Part shown: positions 20,851 through 33,439 of the stretch, in pieces | Numbering within the stretch: position 1 is the first letter of the stretch | How the letters are laid out: each line of letters opens with the position of its first letter | Source: Thiomicrospira sp. | GTDB lineage: Bacteria > Pseudomonadota > Gammaproteobacteria > Thiomicrospirales > Thiomicrospiraceae | DNA length: 63,512 nt | Reading direction: 5' to 3' | NCBI GenBank assembly: GCA_030826915.1 | Contig: JAUUDE010000065.1 | Span: 1 to 63,512, forward strand | Notes under the pieces: model-generated | Database searches by the model: none | Told to the model about the DNA's origin: nothing | The model's input: only the letters and a program-made list of their open reading frames with translations | Translations under genes and position numbers: made by a program

Positions 20851-22923
20851 TTAAGCGTGTTGATAATCAACTTTATTGCCGACCCAACGGGCTTGTAAAG
20901 CGGTGACTAATTGTGGGTTTTCAGCAACCAGCTGTTGCGCCCACTCTTGTGCGGTTGGAATCCATTGACTATCCCGTTTTAAGTCCGCAATTCTAAATTG
21001 TAAACCACCGGTCTGTTTGGTACCAAGAATTTCACCAGGCCCGCGTATTTTTAAGTCTTCTTCGGCAATTCTAAAACCATCGGTGGTATCGCGCATGATA
21101 TTTAGGCGAGCTTTACCGGTTTCTGACAAGGGTGGTTGATAGAGCAGAACACAATGGCTTTGTAAGTCTCCACGGCCAACACGACCACGTAATTGGTGCA
21201 ATTGAGCCAGCCCTAATCGTTCGGCATTTTCTATAATCATTAGACTCGAATTAGGCACGTTTACCCCAACTTCAATCACGGTGGTGGCCACGAGTAAATC
21301 GATTTCATGATTTTTAAACGCTTCCATCACTAAGGCTTTTTGTTCGCCTTTTAAGCGACCGTGCACCAAGCCTACTCTTAAATCAGGCCAGTTATCGGTA
21401 AACTGTGTTGCGGTGACTTCTGCAGCTTGTGCATGCAGTAGTTCGGATTCTTCTATTAATGGACAGACCCAATAGGCTTGAATACCTTGTTTACACTTCA
21501 CATAAAGGTGTTCCATGACTTCTGAGCGTTTTTCATTACTTAACACGGCGGTTTCAATGGGTTTACGCCCTGGAGGCAGTTCATCAATAATGGAAATATC
21601 CAAATCACCATAAGCGGTCATGGCTAAGGTTCTGGGAATTGGTGTAGCAGTCATAACCAGTTGATGGGGGTGATGATCTTGGTTTTGGCCTTTTTCATGC
21701 AGAGCCAAACGTTGGTGAACACCAAAACGGTGTTGCTCATCAATCACAACCAAGCCTAGTTGATGAAAGGTAACCGCATCTTGAAATAGGGCGTGAGTGC
21801 CAATCACCACTTTGGCTTCGCCAGACTCTATTTGCGCTAATTGGTAGCGTTTTTCTGCGGCTTTCATTCGGCCATTTAACCAGGCAACAGGAATGTCGAG
21901 TGGTTCTAACCACTCTAAAAAAGCATTAAGGTGCTGTTCGGCCAGAATTTCAGTGGGCGCCATAACCGCAACTTGATAACCTGCCTCTGCAGATTGAATA
22001 GCGGCTAAGGCGGCAATAACGGTTTTACCTGAACCAACATCACCTTGCACTAAACGCTGCATTGGATGCGGTAAAGCCAAGTCCTGTTGAATTTCTTGCA
22101 AAACGCTTTGTTGCGCATGAGTAAGCGCAAACGGCAGGCTGGCTAACAAGGCATTGGCCGCTTGGCTCGGTGGCAAAGCAGGAGCATAACGTTTTTGTTC
22201 GGTTTGACGTAACAGCTGTAAACCTGCTTGCTGGCAAATCAACTCTTCCACAATTAAACGCTGTTGCGCAGGGTGGTTAAACTGTTTGATTTTGATTAAA
22301 TCATCATCTGGCTGCGGCTCATGCAAGGTCAGTAGTGCCGAATTTAAATCGGGCAATTGTAATTGTTGCAGTAGTTTTTGTGGAAGTAGCTCTTCAAGCG
22401 GATTCTGTTTAAGTAAGACTATGGCTTGCTGGATTAGCTTTAGCAAGGATAGCTGGCCTAAACCCTCGGTGGTTGGATAGGTGGGCGTTAAGGTTGTTTC
22501 AAGTTCAGGTGCTTCTTCAGGGTTAATAAACTGATAAGTTGGATGCACCATCTCTAAACCGTTGGGCCCAGAACGAACTTCACCAAATACTCGTAGGGAT
22601 TTGCCACGGGTAAATTGCTGTGCCTGACGATAATGGAAATGAAAAAAACGTAATGTTAAAAAAGCACCTTGGGGAGATTGAATTTTAACCAAAAGGCTAT
22701 TACGTCTGCCGCGTGTTAAGGCTTGAGTAAAGATTTCGCCCTCTAATAGCACTTCACTGCCAATTAAGGCATTTTCTATGGCGGTAATCTTGGTTTTGTC
22801 TTGATAACGTAAAGGCAGATGAAACAGCAAATCTTGCACAACAAAAAGCCCCAGTTTATGGAGCTTTTCTAGTTGTTTTGGGCCAACCCCTTTTAGGTTG
22901 GATAACGAGTGTTCTGCAAGCAT
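20851..22923 (-). CDS. recG: ATP-dependent DNA helicase RecG
   Basis: RecG remodels stalled forks and Holliday junctions. The 690 residues have the N-terminal wedge/OB domain, then the helicase motifs: GDVGSGKT (Walker A), the DEQHRFG box, TATPIPRTLA, and the C-terminal QLRGRVGRG. It is the last gene of the minus-strand block that begins with gmk. Confidence 0.97.
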   Translation of the reverse strand: MLAEHSLSNLKGVGPKQLEKLHKLGLFVVQDLLFHLPLRYQDKTKITAIENALIGSEVLLEGEIFTQALTRGRRNSLLVKIQSPQGAFLTLRFFHFHYRQAQQFTRGKSLRVFGEVRSGPNGLEMVHPTYQFINPEEAPELETTLTPTYPTTEGLGQLSLLKLIQQAIVLLKQNPLEELLPQKLLQQLQLPDLNSALLTLHEPQPDDDLIKIKQFNHPAQQRLIVEELICQQAGLQLLRQTEQKRYAPALPPSQAANALLASLPFALTHAQQSVLQEIQQDLALPHPMQRLVQGDVGSGKTVIAALAAIQSAEAGYQVAVMAPTEILAEQHLNAFLEWLEPLDIPVAWLNGRMKAAEKRYQLAQIESGEAKVVIGTHALFQDAVTFHQLGLVVIDEQHRFGVHQRLALHEKGQNQDHHPHQLVMTATPIPRTLAMTAYGDLDISIIDELPPGRKPIETAVLSNEKRSEVMEHLYVKCKQGIQAYWVCPLIEESELLHAQAAEVTATQFTDNWPDLRVGLVHGRLKGEQKALVMEAFKNHEIDLLVATTVIEVGVNVPNSSLMIIENAERLGLAQLHQLRGRVGRGDLQSHCVLLYQPPLSETGKARLNIMRDTTDGFRIAEEDLKIRGPGEILGTKQTGGLQFRIADLKRDSQWIPTAQEWAQQLVAENPQLVTALQARWVGNKVDYQHA

Positions 22924-23005
22924 ACTGGCTATACGACTAGGTGATAAGGTTTATTGATATTAAGACAATATGGATTTTTGGTATCAGCAACTAAAATAAA
23001 GAAAT

Positions 23006-23392
23006 TTAGTATGACGATAATTCCATCACACCGTCCATCTCTACATCGGTATCTTTAGGCAGTTGTTTCACGGCCACTGCAGCACGTGCGGGGTAAGGTT
23101 GTTGAAAATATTGTGCCATAATTTCATTCACGGTTGCGAAATGACTCATATCGGTTAAGAAAATATTAAGTTTAACTATATCTTGCAAAGTGCCACCAGC
23201 CGCTTCACAGACAGCAGTTAAGTTTTTAAAAACCTGGTGAATACGTTCTGCAATATCACCCTCTCTGAGTTCCATGGTTTCTGGAATTAAGGCAATTTGC
23301 CCAGAAAGATAAACGGTGTTACCAATACGAACGGCTTGAGAGTACGTTCCGATTGCTTTAGGGGCATTTTCTGTTGCAATGATTTCACGCAT
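23006..23392 (-). CDS. ridA: Enamine/imine deaminase RidA
   Basis: RidA hydrolyses reactive 2-aminoacrylate and related enamines made by PLP enzymes. The 128-residue YjgF/RidA-family protein contains the signature region [14 protein letters not shown], with the active-site Arg, and GTYSQAV at the start. It lies between spoT and recG, as in several gammaproteobacteria, but is separated from spoT by 393 bases. Confidence 0.93.
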   Translation of the reverse strand: MREIIATENAPKAIGTYSQAVRIGNTVYLSGQIALIPETMELREGDIAERIHQVFKNLTAVCEAAGGTLQDIVKLNIFLTDMSHFATVNEIMAQYFQQPYPARAAVAVKQLPKDTDVEMDGVMELSSY

Positions 23393-23601
23393 TTGGAATC
23401 CTTATTCATTTTTTTATATTAGAGTGATTTTAAACATAATCAGATATTTAAAATATTTTAGCAAATGGCTTACAAGCTAGGTTGATTTAATTTTAGAGAC
23501 GTTTGTGCAAATGGGGCGCAAAAGTAAAATATGGAAAAATTTTCTGATTGAGGCGAAAAATGTAGCTAATTGGTAAGGCCTTTAGCCATGAACATAAATA
23601 A

Positions 23602-23694
23602 CCTTTAGAAACAACAAAGGCTGCAGATGCAGAAATGTATTATGAAAAGAGTAAAAAGCAAAAAATGTTAGATGGGATTGAGCTTATTCAGTAA
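23602..23694 (+). pseudogene. Possible decayed gene fragment
   Basis: Within the 393-base gap between spoT and ridA, one plus-strand frame reads for 30 codons (ending EKSKKQKMLDGIELIQ before a stop) with protein-like composition but no start codon; a stop precedes it. It may be the tail of a lost gene. The rest of the gap shows nothing else apart from the ridA promoter region. Confidence 0.25.
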
Positions 23695-23785
23695 AGCTTA
23701 ATAAAATGGTTTAACTGACATGGTTATATTTTTGATAAAAAAGTAGGTTAACTTAATTCAGACCAATCGTGCAAAGGTCTCTTGA

Positions 23786-25927
23786 TTATAAACGTTGAAT
23801 TTTTTCTACAATAGAGAGGCGTTTTAAACGTTTAAGCAACATGGCTACGTGATTTCGGTTCTCTACATTTATAACAAAGTGCATCAAACTATAGCTTTCA
23901 TCTTTATCTTCAGAACGCACTCTTTCGATATCGGTATTAGTTTTGGCAATTTCGTTGGCGATGGTGGCTAAGGTTCCACGTTGATTTTTTGCTTCTATTT
24001 GTAGTTCAGCTAGGAAGGTTCCCGATGCGTCCTTGTCCCACTGAACTTCTAAACACTTCTCAGGTTGGTTCTTAATATTTTTGATGTTATGGCAGCAGTC
24101 ACGGTGAATGACTAGCCCTTTCTCAGTACTGATAAAACCAATAATTTCATCACCAGGAACAGGGTGGCAGCAGTTAGCAAAATGAATTACCATACCTTCA
24201 GTACCAGAGATAGGCAGAGCGGCTTTGGTGTCGAGGTTTTTAGGCCTAATATCATCTTCGGTACCTAATACAATATCGTGTATCTGTTTAGCAACTAAAG
24301 GCGCAATTCGGTTTCCAGTGCCAAGCTCTTCTAACAGCTCTTCCCAGTCTTTGATATTTAATGCTTCTATTAGCTGACTGTGTATTTCATCTGTTAGGCC
24401 ATCATAGGCCATGTTAAAGTTACGCAAAGACTTAGTTAGCATGCGTTGACCAAGCGCAATGGCTTCACCTGTTTGCTGATGTTTCATGTAATGACGGATT
24501 TGTGAACGAGCCTTGGCTGTTTTAACAAAGTTTAGCCATGCAGGATTGGGCTCAGGGTCGCTACCTTTTATGATATTAATGGTTTTACCACTTTCTAAAG
24601 GGGTTCTTAGAGGCACTAATTTTTTATCAATACGACAAGCCACAGTACTATGACCGATATTGGTATGAACCGCATAGGCAAAATCAACCGGTGTGGAGCC
24701 TCTAGGCAGAGTAATAATGTCCCCCTTAGGTGTGAATACGTAAATTACATCGGGGAACAGATCAATTTTCACATTTTCTAAAAAGTCTAATGAGTTACCG
24801 GCGCTTTGCTGAATCTCTAATAGGTTTTTAACCCACTCTTGAGCACGTAAATCGACATGAGAAGTTGAGTTTTCATTTTTACTGTTATCTTGCTTATATT
24901 GCCAGTGAGCAGCAATACCATGTTCAGAGACTTCATGCATGGTTTCAGAACGGATTTGAACTTCCAAATGTACGCCATAAGGACCAAATAAAGCCGTATG
25001 CAGAGATTGATAACCATTGGGCTTTGGAATGGCAATATAGTCTTTGAAACGACCCGGTAACGGCTTGTAAATTGAATGTACTGTACCTAATGTGCGGTAA
25101 CAATCATCAGCTGAATTAACAATAATACGGAATGCAAAAATATCTAAAATGTCAGTAAAGCTTTGGTGCTTATTCTTCATTTTTTTATATAAGCTATACA
25201 GATGTTTTTCACGCCCAATCACTTGGCAAGGAATGTTTTCTTGAGTGAGTCGATTATGAAATGTTTCACTAATCTGTTCAATGACTTCTTTACGATTGCC
25301 TCTAGCCTTTTTTACCGCATTTTCTAAAACAGCAAAACGCGTTGGGTGCATTGCCTTAAACCCAAGATCTTCAAGCTCTATTCGCACGGCATTAATACCT
25401 AAACGCCCAGCTATTGGTGCATAAATATCGAGAGTTTCACGGGCAATTCTGCGTTGTTTATCAGGGCGCATAACGCCCAATGTACGCATATTGTGAAGTC
25501 TATCGGCAAGCTTTATTAAAATAACTCTTATGTCACGAGCCATAGCCAAAATCATTTTGCGGAAGTTTTCAGCTTGAGCTTCTTGTGGGTTATCAAATTC
25601 CAATTTTCCGAGCTTGGTAACTCCGTCTACAATTTCGGCTACGTTTTCACCAAAACGATCAGCAATATCATTTTTAGTATAAGGTGTGTCTTCAATAACA
25701 TCATGCAGAATAGCTGCAATGAGACTCTCTTTATCGAGTTGAATTTCCGCTAGGATTTCTGCCACGGCAACAGGGTGCCAGATATAGTCTTCACCCGATT
25801 TACGAGTTTGACCTTGATGGGCAAGAGCGCCAAATTCATAGGCAGAATAAATAAGCTCAACTTGCTCTGGAGTGAGATAAGCAGAGGCCTTTTTTATTAA
25901 TCCATCTAATGAATTTGGTGTCGACAT
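23786..25927 (-). CDS. spoT: Bifunctional (p)ppGpp synthetase/hydrolase
   Basis: Controls the stringent-response alarmone. Of the 713 residues, the N-terminal HD domain is intact (HDVIEDT, so hydrolase-competent). The synthetase loop reads GRFKDYIA, the RxKD form of bifunctional enzymes rather than the ExDD form of RelA. TGS (DLFPDVIYVFTPKGD) and a C-terminal ACT domain follow. It is 47 bases downstream of rpoZ in the usual order. Confidence 0.97.
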   Translation of the reverse strand: MSTPNSLDGLIKKASAYLTPEQVELIYSAYEFGALAHQGQTRKSGEDYIWHPVAVAEILAEIQLDKESLIAAILHDVIEDTPYTKNDIADRFGENVAEIVDGVTKLGKLEFDNPQEAQAENFRKMILAMARDIRVILIKLADRLHNMRTLGVMRPDKQRRIARETLDIYAPIAGRLGINAVRIELEDLGFKAMHPTRFAVLENAVKKARGNRKEVIEQISETFHNRLTQENIPCQVIGREKHLYSLYKKMKNKHQSFTDILDIFAFRIIVNSADDCYRTLGTVHSIYKPLPGRFKDYIAIPKPNGYQSLHTALFGPYGVHLEVQIRSETMHEVSEHGIAAHWQYKQDNSKNENSTSHVDLRAQEWVKNLLEIQQSAGNSLDFLENVKIDLFPDVIYVFTPKGDIITLPRGSTPVDFAYAVHTNIGHSTVACRIDKKLVPLRTPLESGKTINIIKGSDPEPNPAWLNFVKTAKARSQIRHYMKHQQTGEAIALGQRMLTKSLRNFNMAYDGLTDEIHSQLIEALNIKDWEELLEELGTGNRIAPLVAKQIHDIVLGTEDDIRPKNLDTKAALPISGTEGMVIHFANCCHPVPGDEIIGFISTEKGLVIHRDCCHNIKNIKNQPEKCLEVQWDKDASGTFLAELQIEAKNQRGTLATIANEIAKTNTDIERVRSEDKDESYSLMHFVINVENRNHVAMLLKRLKRLSIVEKIQRL

Positions 25928-25974
25928 AGGGGGGGAACCTTTTAGTTAAAATAGACTCTAAACAAAAAGATTTT

Positions 25975-26199
25975 TTAGCTAAAATAAGGTGGTGTATCAG
26001 GGTCAGCCATAACCACTTCACCATCAATGGTGTTTTCTGCTAATTCACGTAAAGCCATAACCGTTGGCTTATCTTTGTCCCAATCTAAAGTTGGTTCTGC
26101 TCCGTTCGCTAATTGACGGGCACGTTTTGCACTTAAAATTACAAGTTCAAAGCGGTTTTCTACTTGAGTTAAACAATCTTCTACTGTGACGCGAGCCAT
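25975..26199 (-). CDS. rpoZ: RNA polymerase omega subunit
   Basis: Omega helps beta' fold and carries a ppGpp contact. The 74-residue protein begins [20 protein letters not shown] and contains [10 protein letters not shown], both diagnostic. It directly precedes spoT. Normally gmk precedes it; here four lipopolysaccharide genes lie between. Confidence 0.96.
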   Translation of the reverse strand: MARVTVEDCLTQVENRFELVILSAKRARQLANGAEPTLDWDKDKPTVMALRELAENTIDGEVVMADPDTPPYFS

Positions 26200-26304
26200 A
26201 ATCTTTTTCTATCCCATAAATTTCAAAGGTAAGGGGTTATTTTACCTTAAATCTCATAAACATGAATACGAATATTCAAGTTGTTAACGATGTTTCAGTA
26301 AATT

Positions 26305-27522
26305 TTATTGAATTTTAAGTGCTTTTAGATAGTTTTTTAATGTATTGCGTTGTTTTTGAATGGCTGTAAAGGCATTTTCGCCAAATGTTTCTGCTTTGTC
26401 AGGATGTTCTAGTAGCTCTTTAATTTTGGCTTTAAGCTGTTTATAGTCTTCAACTTGAAGTATGCCTTGATTGCCCTTTAATATTTGCATCTCATCTTCA
26501 AAATCTCGACTATCCAGGCCTGTTAATATGGCCTTTTTAAAGGCGGCTGGTTCAAGAATATTATGCCCACCTTTTGGTACAAAACTGCCACCCATAATGA
26601 CAAGCTTAGCATAGGCATAAAGTGGAAGAAGTTTACCGATGCGGTCGTCTAAAAATACTTTTGTTGTTTCATTAGGCTGTTGACCTTTTGAGGCAATAAG
26701 CAATGATGTGCCTAAAAATTTAAGTTGTTTTTGAATGCTTGTACTGCGTTTAGGATGTCTGGGTACGATAACCAGAAGTTCTGGCCTTTTTAGCTCTAGC
26801 CAGACCTGGGTAATGTGTAATTCTTCATCGGCATGAGTGGAAGCAGCAAGCAAAAAATCCCTTTGAATGGGTCGTATTTGTTGCTGAGCTTCGGGCTGAG
26901 CAGAATATTTAAGATTGCCTAAAACAATCACCTTGTCTGGGTTGGCACCTAGTTTTATAAATAATTCAGCATCTTGATTGGTGCGTGTAATCACTTTATC
27001 AACTTGTTGTAAGCTGCTTTTGTAAGCCGCTTGTAACCATTTAGGGCTGCTAAATGTTTTTTGCGTTAAACGACCATTTAAGATACATAGTTCAATACGG
27101 TTTTTGCTCGCTACACGAAATAAATTAGGCCAGATTTCCGTTTCCATGACCCATAGCCGAGTAGGCTGATATTTTTTGATAAAACGGTTTAAAGCAAATG
27201 GCCAGTCAAAGGGTAAGTAACAGTGCGTAACATTTTGACCAAACAGCTCGGTGACCAATGGCTTGCTGGTTGCGGTGTTGGTTGTAATAAGAAGAGTGTG
27301 ATTGGCTTTTAATGCTTTAATTAAAGGTTCTGCGGCTTTTACCTCACCAATAGAGGCGCAATGAATCCAAATAGGCTTGGTAGAGTGGTTTAAGTTAGGG
27401 AAGTGTAACCCCACCTTCTGAAAAAAAAAGGGCAAATTACCTTTGCTTTTTATGGCTTCACGCGCAATGACAAGCCATAAAATAGGGCTTAAAAGACGAA
27501 TGAGAATTTGGTAAATTTGCAT
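26305..27522 (-). CDS. waaA: Kdo (or Kdo8N) transferase
   Basis: WaaA (KdtA) transfers octulosonate sugars from CMP donors to lipid IVA at the inner membrane. The 405-residue GT30 protein has an N-terminal membrane anchor, WIHCASIGEVKAAEPLI, the ETEIWPNLF segment, and the C-terminal GGSFVPKGGHNILEPAAF donor site. It sits downstream of kdsB, kdnB and kdnA, so its donor is probably CMP-Kdo8N. CAGGCCTG at 26515 is read as Thr-Gly-Leu. Confidence 0.95.
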   Translation of the reverse strand: MQIYQILIRLLSPILWLVIAREAIKSKGNLPFFFQKVGLHFPNLNHSTKPIWIHCASIGEVKAAEPLIKALKANHTLLITTNTATSKPLVTELFGQNVTHCYLPFDWPFALNRFIKKYQPTRLWVMETEIWPNLFRVASKNRIELCILNGRLTQKTFSSPKWLQAAYKSSLQQVDKVITRTNQDAELFIKLGANPDKVIVLGNLKYSAQPEAQQQIRPIQRDFLLAASTHADEELHITQVWLELKRPELLVIVPRHPKRSTSIQKQLKFLGTSLLIASKGQQPNETTKVFLDDRIGKLLPLYAYAKLVIMGGSFVPKGGHNILEPAAFKKAILTGLDSRDFEDEMQILKGNQGILQVEDYKQLKAKIKELLEHPDKAETFGENAFTAIQKQRNTLKNYLKALKIQ

Positions 27523-27544
27523 TCAAAAATCCAAGTATGCGTTT

Positions 27545-27568
27545 TAAGCTACCAGGCCTGGTAGCTTA
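27545..27568. repeat. 24-bp perfect palindrome built on CAGGCCTG
   Basis: The extended motif ACCAGGCCTGGT (27551-27562) is flanked by TAAGCT and its complement, making a perfect 24-base palindrome. It includes the kdsB stop codon and lies 23 bases before the waaA start. It is the longest perfect version of the repeated palindrome in this window. As RNA it would form a hairpin without a T run. Confidence 0.85.
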
Positions 27569-28312
27569 ATGTCCCGCCTGTAATAACGCTTCCATAATGG
27601 CAATATCGCCAGGTAAGTCTACTTCTGGTGAGTCGTATTTGCTTTGCACAACTTTGATTTTGTGACCATACTCCAATGCTCTAAGTTGTTCTAGTTTTTC
27701 AATGTCTTCGAGGGTGCCCATTGGTAACGCATTGAACGTATCAACAAAACGTTTGGTATAAGCGTAAACGCCTAAATGCTTAAAGCTGTCATGGTCCCAA
27801 TAATCACGGCCATGCGGAATGGTGGCGCGAGAAAAATACAAAGCAAAGCCATTAATATCTGTCACCAGCTTGACATCTTTTGGATTGGTGATTTCAGCTT
27901 CATTAATGATTTTGAATGACAATGTGCTCATTTCAAAGCTTTTATCGTAGTCTTCAGCTAAGAACGGTGCAATAACATCTTCAATGGATTGTGGGTGAAC
28001 CAGAGGTTGATCACCTTGTACATTAACAATTAAATCGTCATCCACCAAACCAATCGCTTTGGCGGCAGCGGCAATACGGTCAGTACCCGAAGCGGCTTCT
28101 ACAGGTGTCATAACCACCTTACCACCAAAAGCTTCCACCACTTCTTTAATACGTTCGTCATCTGTTGCAATATAAACCCCAGCCAACCCCTGCGCTTTAG
28201 AAATGCGTTCATAGACATGCTGAATCATAGGTTTGCCATCAATTAACTTTAAAGGCTTACCTGGTAAACGAGAAGAACCATAACGAGCAGGGATAAAAAC
28301 ATAAGTATTCAT
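27566..28312 (-). CDS. kdsB: CMP-Kdo/CMP-Kdo8N cytidylyltransferase
   Basis: KdsB activates the octulosonate with CTP. The 248 residues include [12 protein letters not shown] at the CTP site and VQGDQPLV around the Mg2+ ligand. In Shewanella the partner enzyme of KdnA/KdnB prefers the 8-amino sugar. Given kdnA and kdnB immediately upstream, the same preference is likely here but is inferred. Confidence 0.94.
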   Translation of the reverse strand: MNTYVFIPARYGSSRLPGKPLKLIDGKPMIQHVYERISKAQGLAGVYIATDDERIKEVVEAFGGKVVMTPVEAASGTDRIAAAAKAIGLVDDDLIVNVQGDQPLVHPQSIEDVIAPFLAEDYDKSFEMSTLSFKIINEAEITNPKDVKLVTDINGFALYFSRATIPHGRDYWDHDSFKHLGVYAYTKRFVDTFNALPMGTLEDIEKLEQLRALEYGHKIKVVQSKYDSPEVDLPGDIAIMEALLQAGH

Positions 28313-28364
28313 AGTGAAAGGCTTTTTGTTAGATGAGTGAATTGTAAATTGAACTAGATATAAC

Positions 28365-28471
28365 TTTTGGTTGCCAATTTTTGAGGTTTGGCTAGGCGTT
28401 GATGAGGGAGTTGAGTTTACTCAATGACCGATTCAACAACAACGCCAAAACCAAAAAGTGGCAAACCAAAA
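28365..28471. repeat. Long intergenic inverted repeat (hairpin element 3)
   Basis: Arms at 28365-28401 and about 28437-28471 are reverse complements with a few mismatches and indels. The tip is TTGAGT-TT-ACTCAA (28411-28424). It fills the kdnB-kdsB spacer and ends at the base before the kdnB stop codon. Transcribed on the minus strand, it would be a large hairpin between the two genes, possibly stabilising or separating their messages. Confidence 0.7.
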
Positions 28472-30784
<2,313 letters not shown>

Positions 30785-30827
30785 CTAAATAGGTGAAACA
30801 ATTTATTGTTTAGTTAATATCTGTGGT

Positions 30828-31463
<636 letters not shown>

Positions 31464-31709
31464 TTACAAATAATTCGTTATTTTAACAGAGAATGATTGA
31501 AATTGGATTGCGGTTATTGCTTATTCAAAAGAAAGCAGAAAGCACTTTCCTTGGTATTGAGAAGGTGAAGACTTCATTGAACAAAGAAATAGGCTGTTTC
31601 TTAAATAGAAAAGAACTCTCAAAGAGTCTAACGGTTTGTGTTTAAGTAATGATTTAATTATTTATTCATTTAAAAGACCATATCTTAAGGCAAATTAGAA
31701 AAATGTATT

Positions 31710-31722
31710 TATAATGAACAAA
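31710..31722 (+). promoter_or_regulatory. TATAAT box placing transcription start at the aroK ATG
   Basis: A perfect TATAAT (31710-31715) ends six bases before the aroK ATG (31722). There is no ribosome binding site before the ATG. If this -10 box is used, transcription would start at or next to the ATG and give a leaderless mRNA. The -35 region is weak. Confidence 0.35.
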
Positions 31723-32246
31723 TGCATAAAGAAAGTATATTTTTAGTAGGCCCCATGGGGGCGGGTAAGTCGACCGTAGGTAAATTATTAGCAGAAAAGT
31801 TGCACTATCAATTTGTTGATAGTGATCACGAAATTGAAGCCAAGACAGGGGCGACAATTCCGATGATTTTTGACATTGAAGGTGAACAAGGTTTTCGTCA
31901 TCGAGAAGCTTTGATGATTGATGAACTTTCTCAACGTTCCGAAGTTGTCTTGGCAACAGGGGGTGGCGTTGTAGAAACTGAAAGCAATCGTCAACATCTG
32001 CGTACACGTGGTTTTGTGGTGTATTTAAAGTCACCTGTTGAATCGTTAATACAGCGAACAAAACATGACCGTAATCGCCCATTATTACAAACAGAAAACC
32101 CTGCTCAGGTTTTAAGAGATTTAATGGAAAAGCGTGAGCCGTGGTATTTAGAAATGGCCGATTTAGTCATTGAAACCCAACAGGTGCCAGTGCATCGTGT
32201 GGTTAAACAAATTGTAGAACGTTTAGAGTCTGAGCAGATTGTTTAA
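31722..32246 (+). CDS. aroK: Shikimate kinase
   Basis: Phosphorylates shikimate in the aromatic amino acid pathway. The 174-residue protein starts [20 protein letters not shown], with the P-loop at residues 11-18. It also has DSDHEIE (Mg2+/shikimate) and GGGVVET. The ATG is fixed by alignment with AroK starts although no ribosome binding site precedes it. aroB follows, as usual. Confidence 0.96.
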   Translation: MHKESIFLVGPMGAGKSTVGKLLAEKLHYQFVDSDHEIEAKTGATIPMIFDIEGEQGFRHREALMIDELSQRSEVVLATGGGVVETESNRQHLRTRGFVVYLKSPVESLIQRTKHDRNRPLLQTENPAQVLRDLMEKREPWYLEMADLVIETQQVPVHRVVKQIVERLESEQIV

Positions 32247-32319
32247 AGAAAATAAACTAAGTAAATGATAAAAACCTTTGCGCAAAAAGAGTAAAGGTCT
32301 TCAGTTAAGAGACAAAGCA

Positions 32320-33402
32320 GTGAAAACATTACAGGTTGAATTAGGGGATAGAGGCTATCCGATTTTTATTGGTCAAGGGTTATTAGGTAACGCCGAGCTT
32401 GTAAAACCTTATGTGAAAGGTAAGCAGGTATTAATTGTAACCAATACAACAGTCGCACCGCTTTATTTAGAAAAGTGTAAACAAACGTTTGCCGACTTTG
32501 ATGTTAAATCAGTGGTATTACCTGACGGTGAAAAGTACAAAACACTAGATACTCTAAATTTAGTGTTTGATGAACTGATTGGACAGCGTTTTGATCGCAG
32601 CTGTACTTTAGTGGCACTTGGCGGTGGCGTGATTGGCGATATGACGGGTTTTGCCGCTGCTGCTTTTCAACGTGGCGTGAATTTTATTCAAATGCCGACT
32701 ACTTTGCTTTCACAAGTTGATTCATCCGTAGGTGGAAAAACAGGCGTTAACCATCCTCTAGGTAAAAACATGATTGGCGCTTTTCATCAGCCGCGGTGTG
32801 TTGTGATTGATACCGAGACTCTTAATACCCTAGAAGACCGTCAATTGTCAGCAGGCCTGGCAGAAGTGATTAAATACGGTCTTATTCAAGATCCAGAGTT
32901 CTTTGAGTGGCTTGAAGCCAATATCGAAAAACTGTTGAATCGTGAGCCAGAAGTACTTTCTTATGCGATTGAACGCTCATGCCAAGATAAGGCGGACATT
33001 GTTGCTAAAGACGAAAAAGAAGCCGGCATGCGTGCTTTGTTTAATTTAGGACATACATTTGGTCATGCGATTGAAGCGGGTATGGGGTATGGCAATTGGT
33101 TGCATGGCGAAGGTGTGAGCGCTGGTTCTATGCAAGCAGTATATATGTCAAAACTGCTGGGCAATTTAACGCAACAAGATGAAGCTCGTATTCAAAAACT
33201 GTTTGAACGTGCTAATTTACCAGTACTACCACCGTCTGTAATGGAAATGAGTAATGAACGATTTTTAGGTTTAATGGCGGGTGATAAAAAAGTACAAGCA
33301 GGAACGGTGCGTTTAGTTCTACTAAAATCCATTGGACAGGCTTACGTTACCGGTGATTATCCACAAGAGTTATTAGAAAAAACCTTAACTGACTGGCGTT
33401 AA
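32320..33402 (+). CDS. aroB: 3-dehydroquinate synthase
   Basis: Cyclises DAHP to 3-dehydroquinate with NAD+ and a divalent metal. [19 protein letters not shown] and the metal-site histidines in [10 protein letters not shown] are present. The frame is open from a TTG at 32278, but I choose GTG at 32320. It gives [15 protein letters not shown], matching known N-termini, a length of 360, and AAGAGAC just upstream. CAGGCCTG at 32852 is read as Ala-Gly-Leu. Confidence 0.95.
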   Translation: MKTLQVELGDRGYPIFIGQGLLGNAELVKPYVKGKQVLIVTNTTVAPLYLEKCKQTFADFDVKSVVLPDGEKYKTLDTLNLVFDELIGQRFDRSCTLVALGGGVIGDMTGFAAAAFQRGVNFIQMPTTLLSQVDSSVGGKTGVNHPLGKNMIGAFHQPRCVVIDTETLNTLEDRQLSAGLAEVIKYGLIQDPEFFEWLEANIEKLLNREPEVLSYAIERSCQDKADIVAKDEKEAGMRALFNLGHTFGHAIEAGMGYGNWLHGEGVSAGSMQAVYMSKLLGNLTQQDEARIQKLFERANLPVLPPSVMEMSNERFLGLMAGDKKVQAGTVRLVLLKSIGQAYVTGDYPQELLEKTLTDWR

Positions 33403-33439
33403 CTTCTTTCATCTTATCAGCTTTCACGAGGCGTAAATT

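Noticed and set aside
28365-28471. Integron attC site
   Set aside because: The long hairpins have the right size, but I could not find the required RYYYAAC / GTTRRRY core sites at their ends, and no integrase or cassette array is present.
31666-32082. 138-codon open frame antisense to aroK
   Set aside because: Shadow of the real aroK frame, which has clear kinase motifs.
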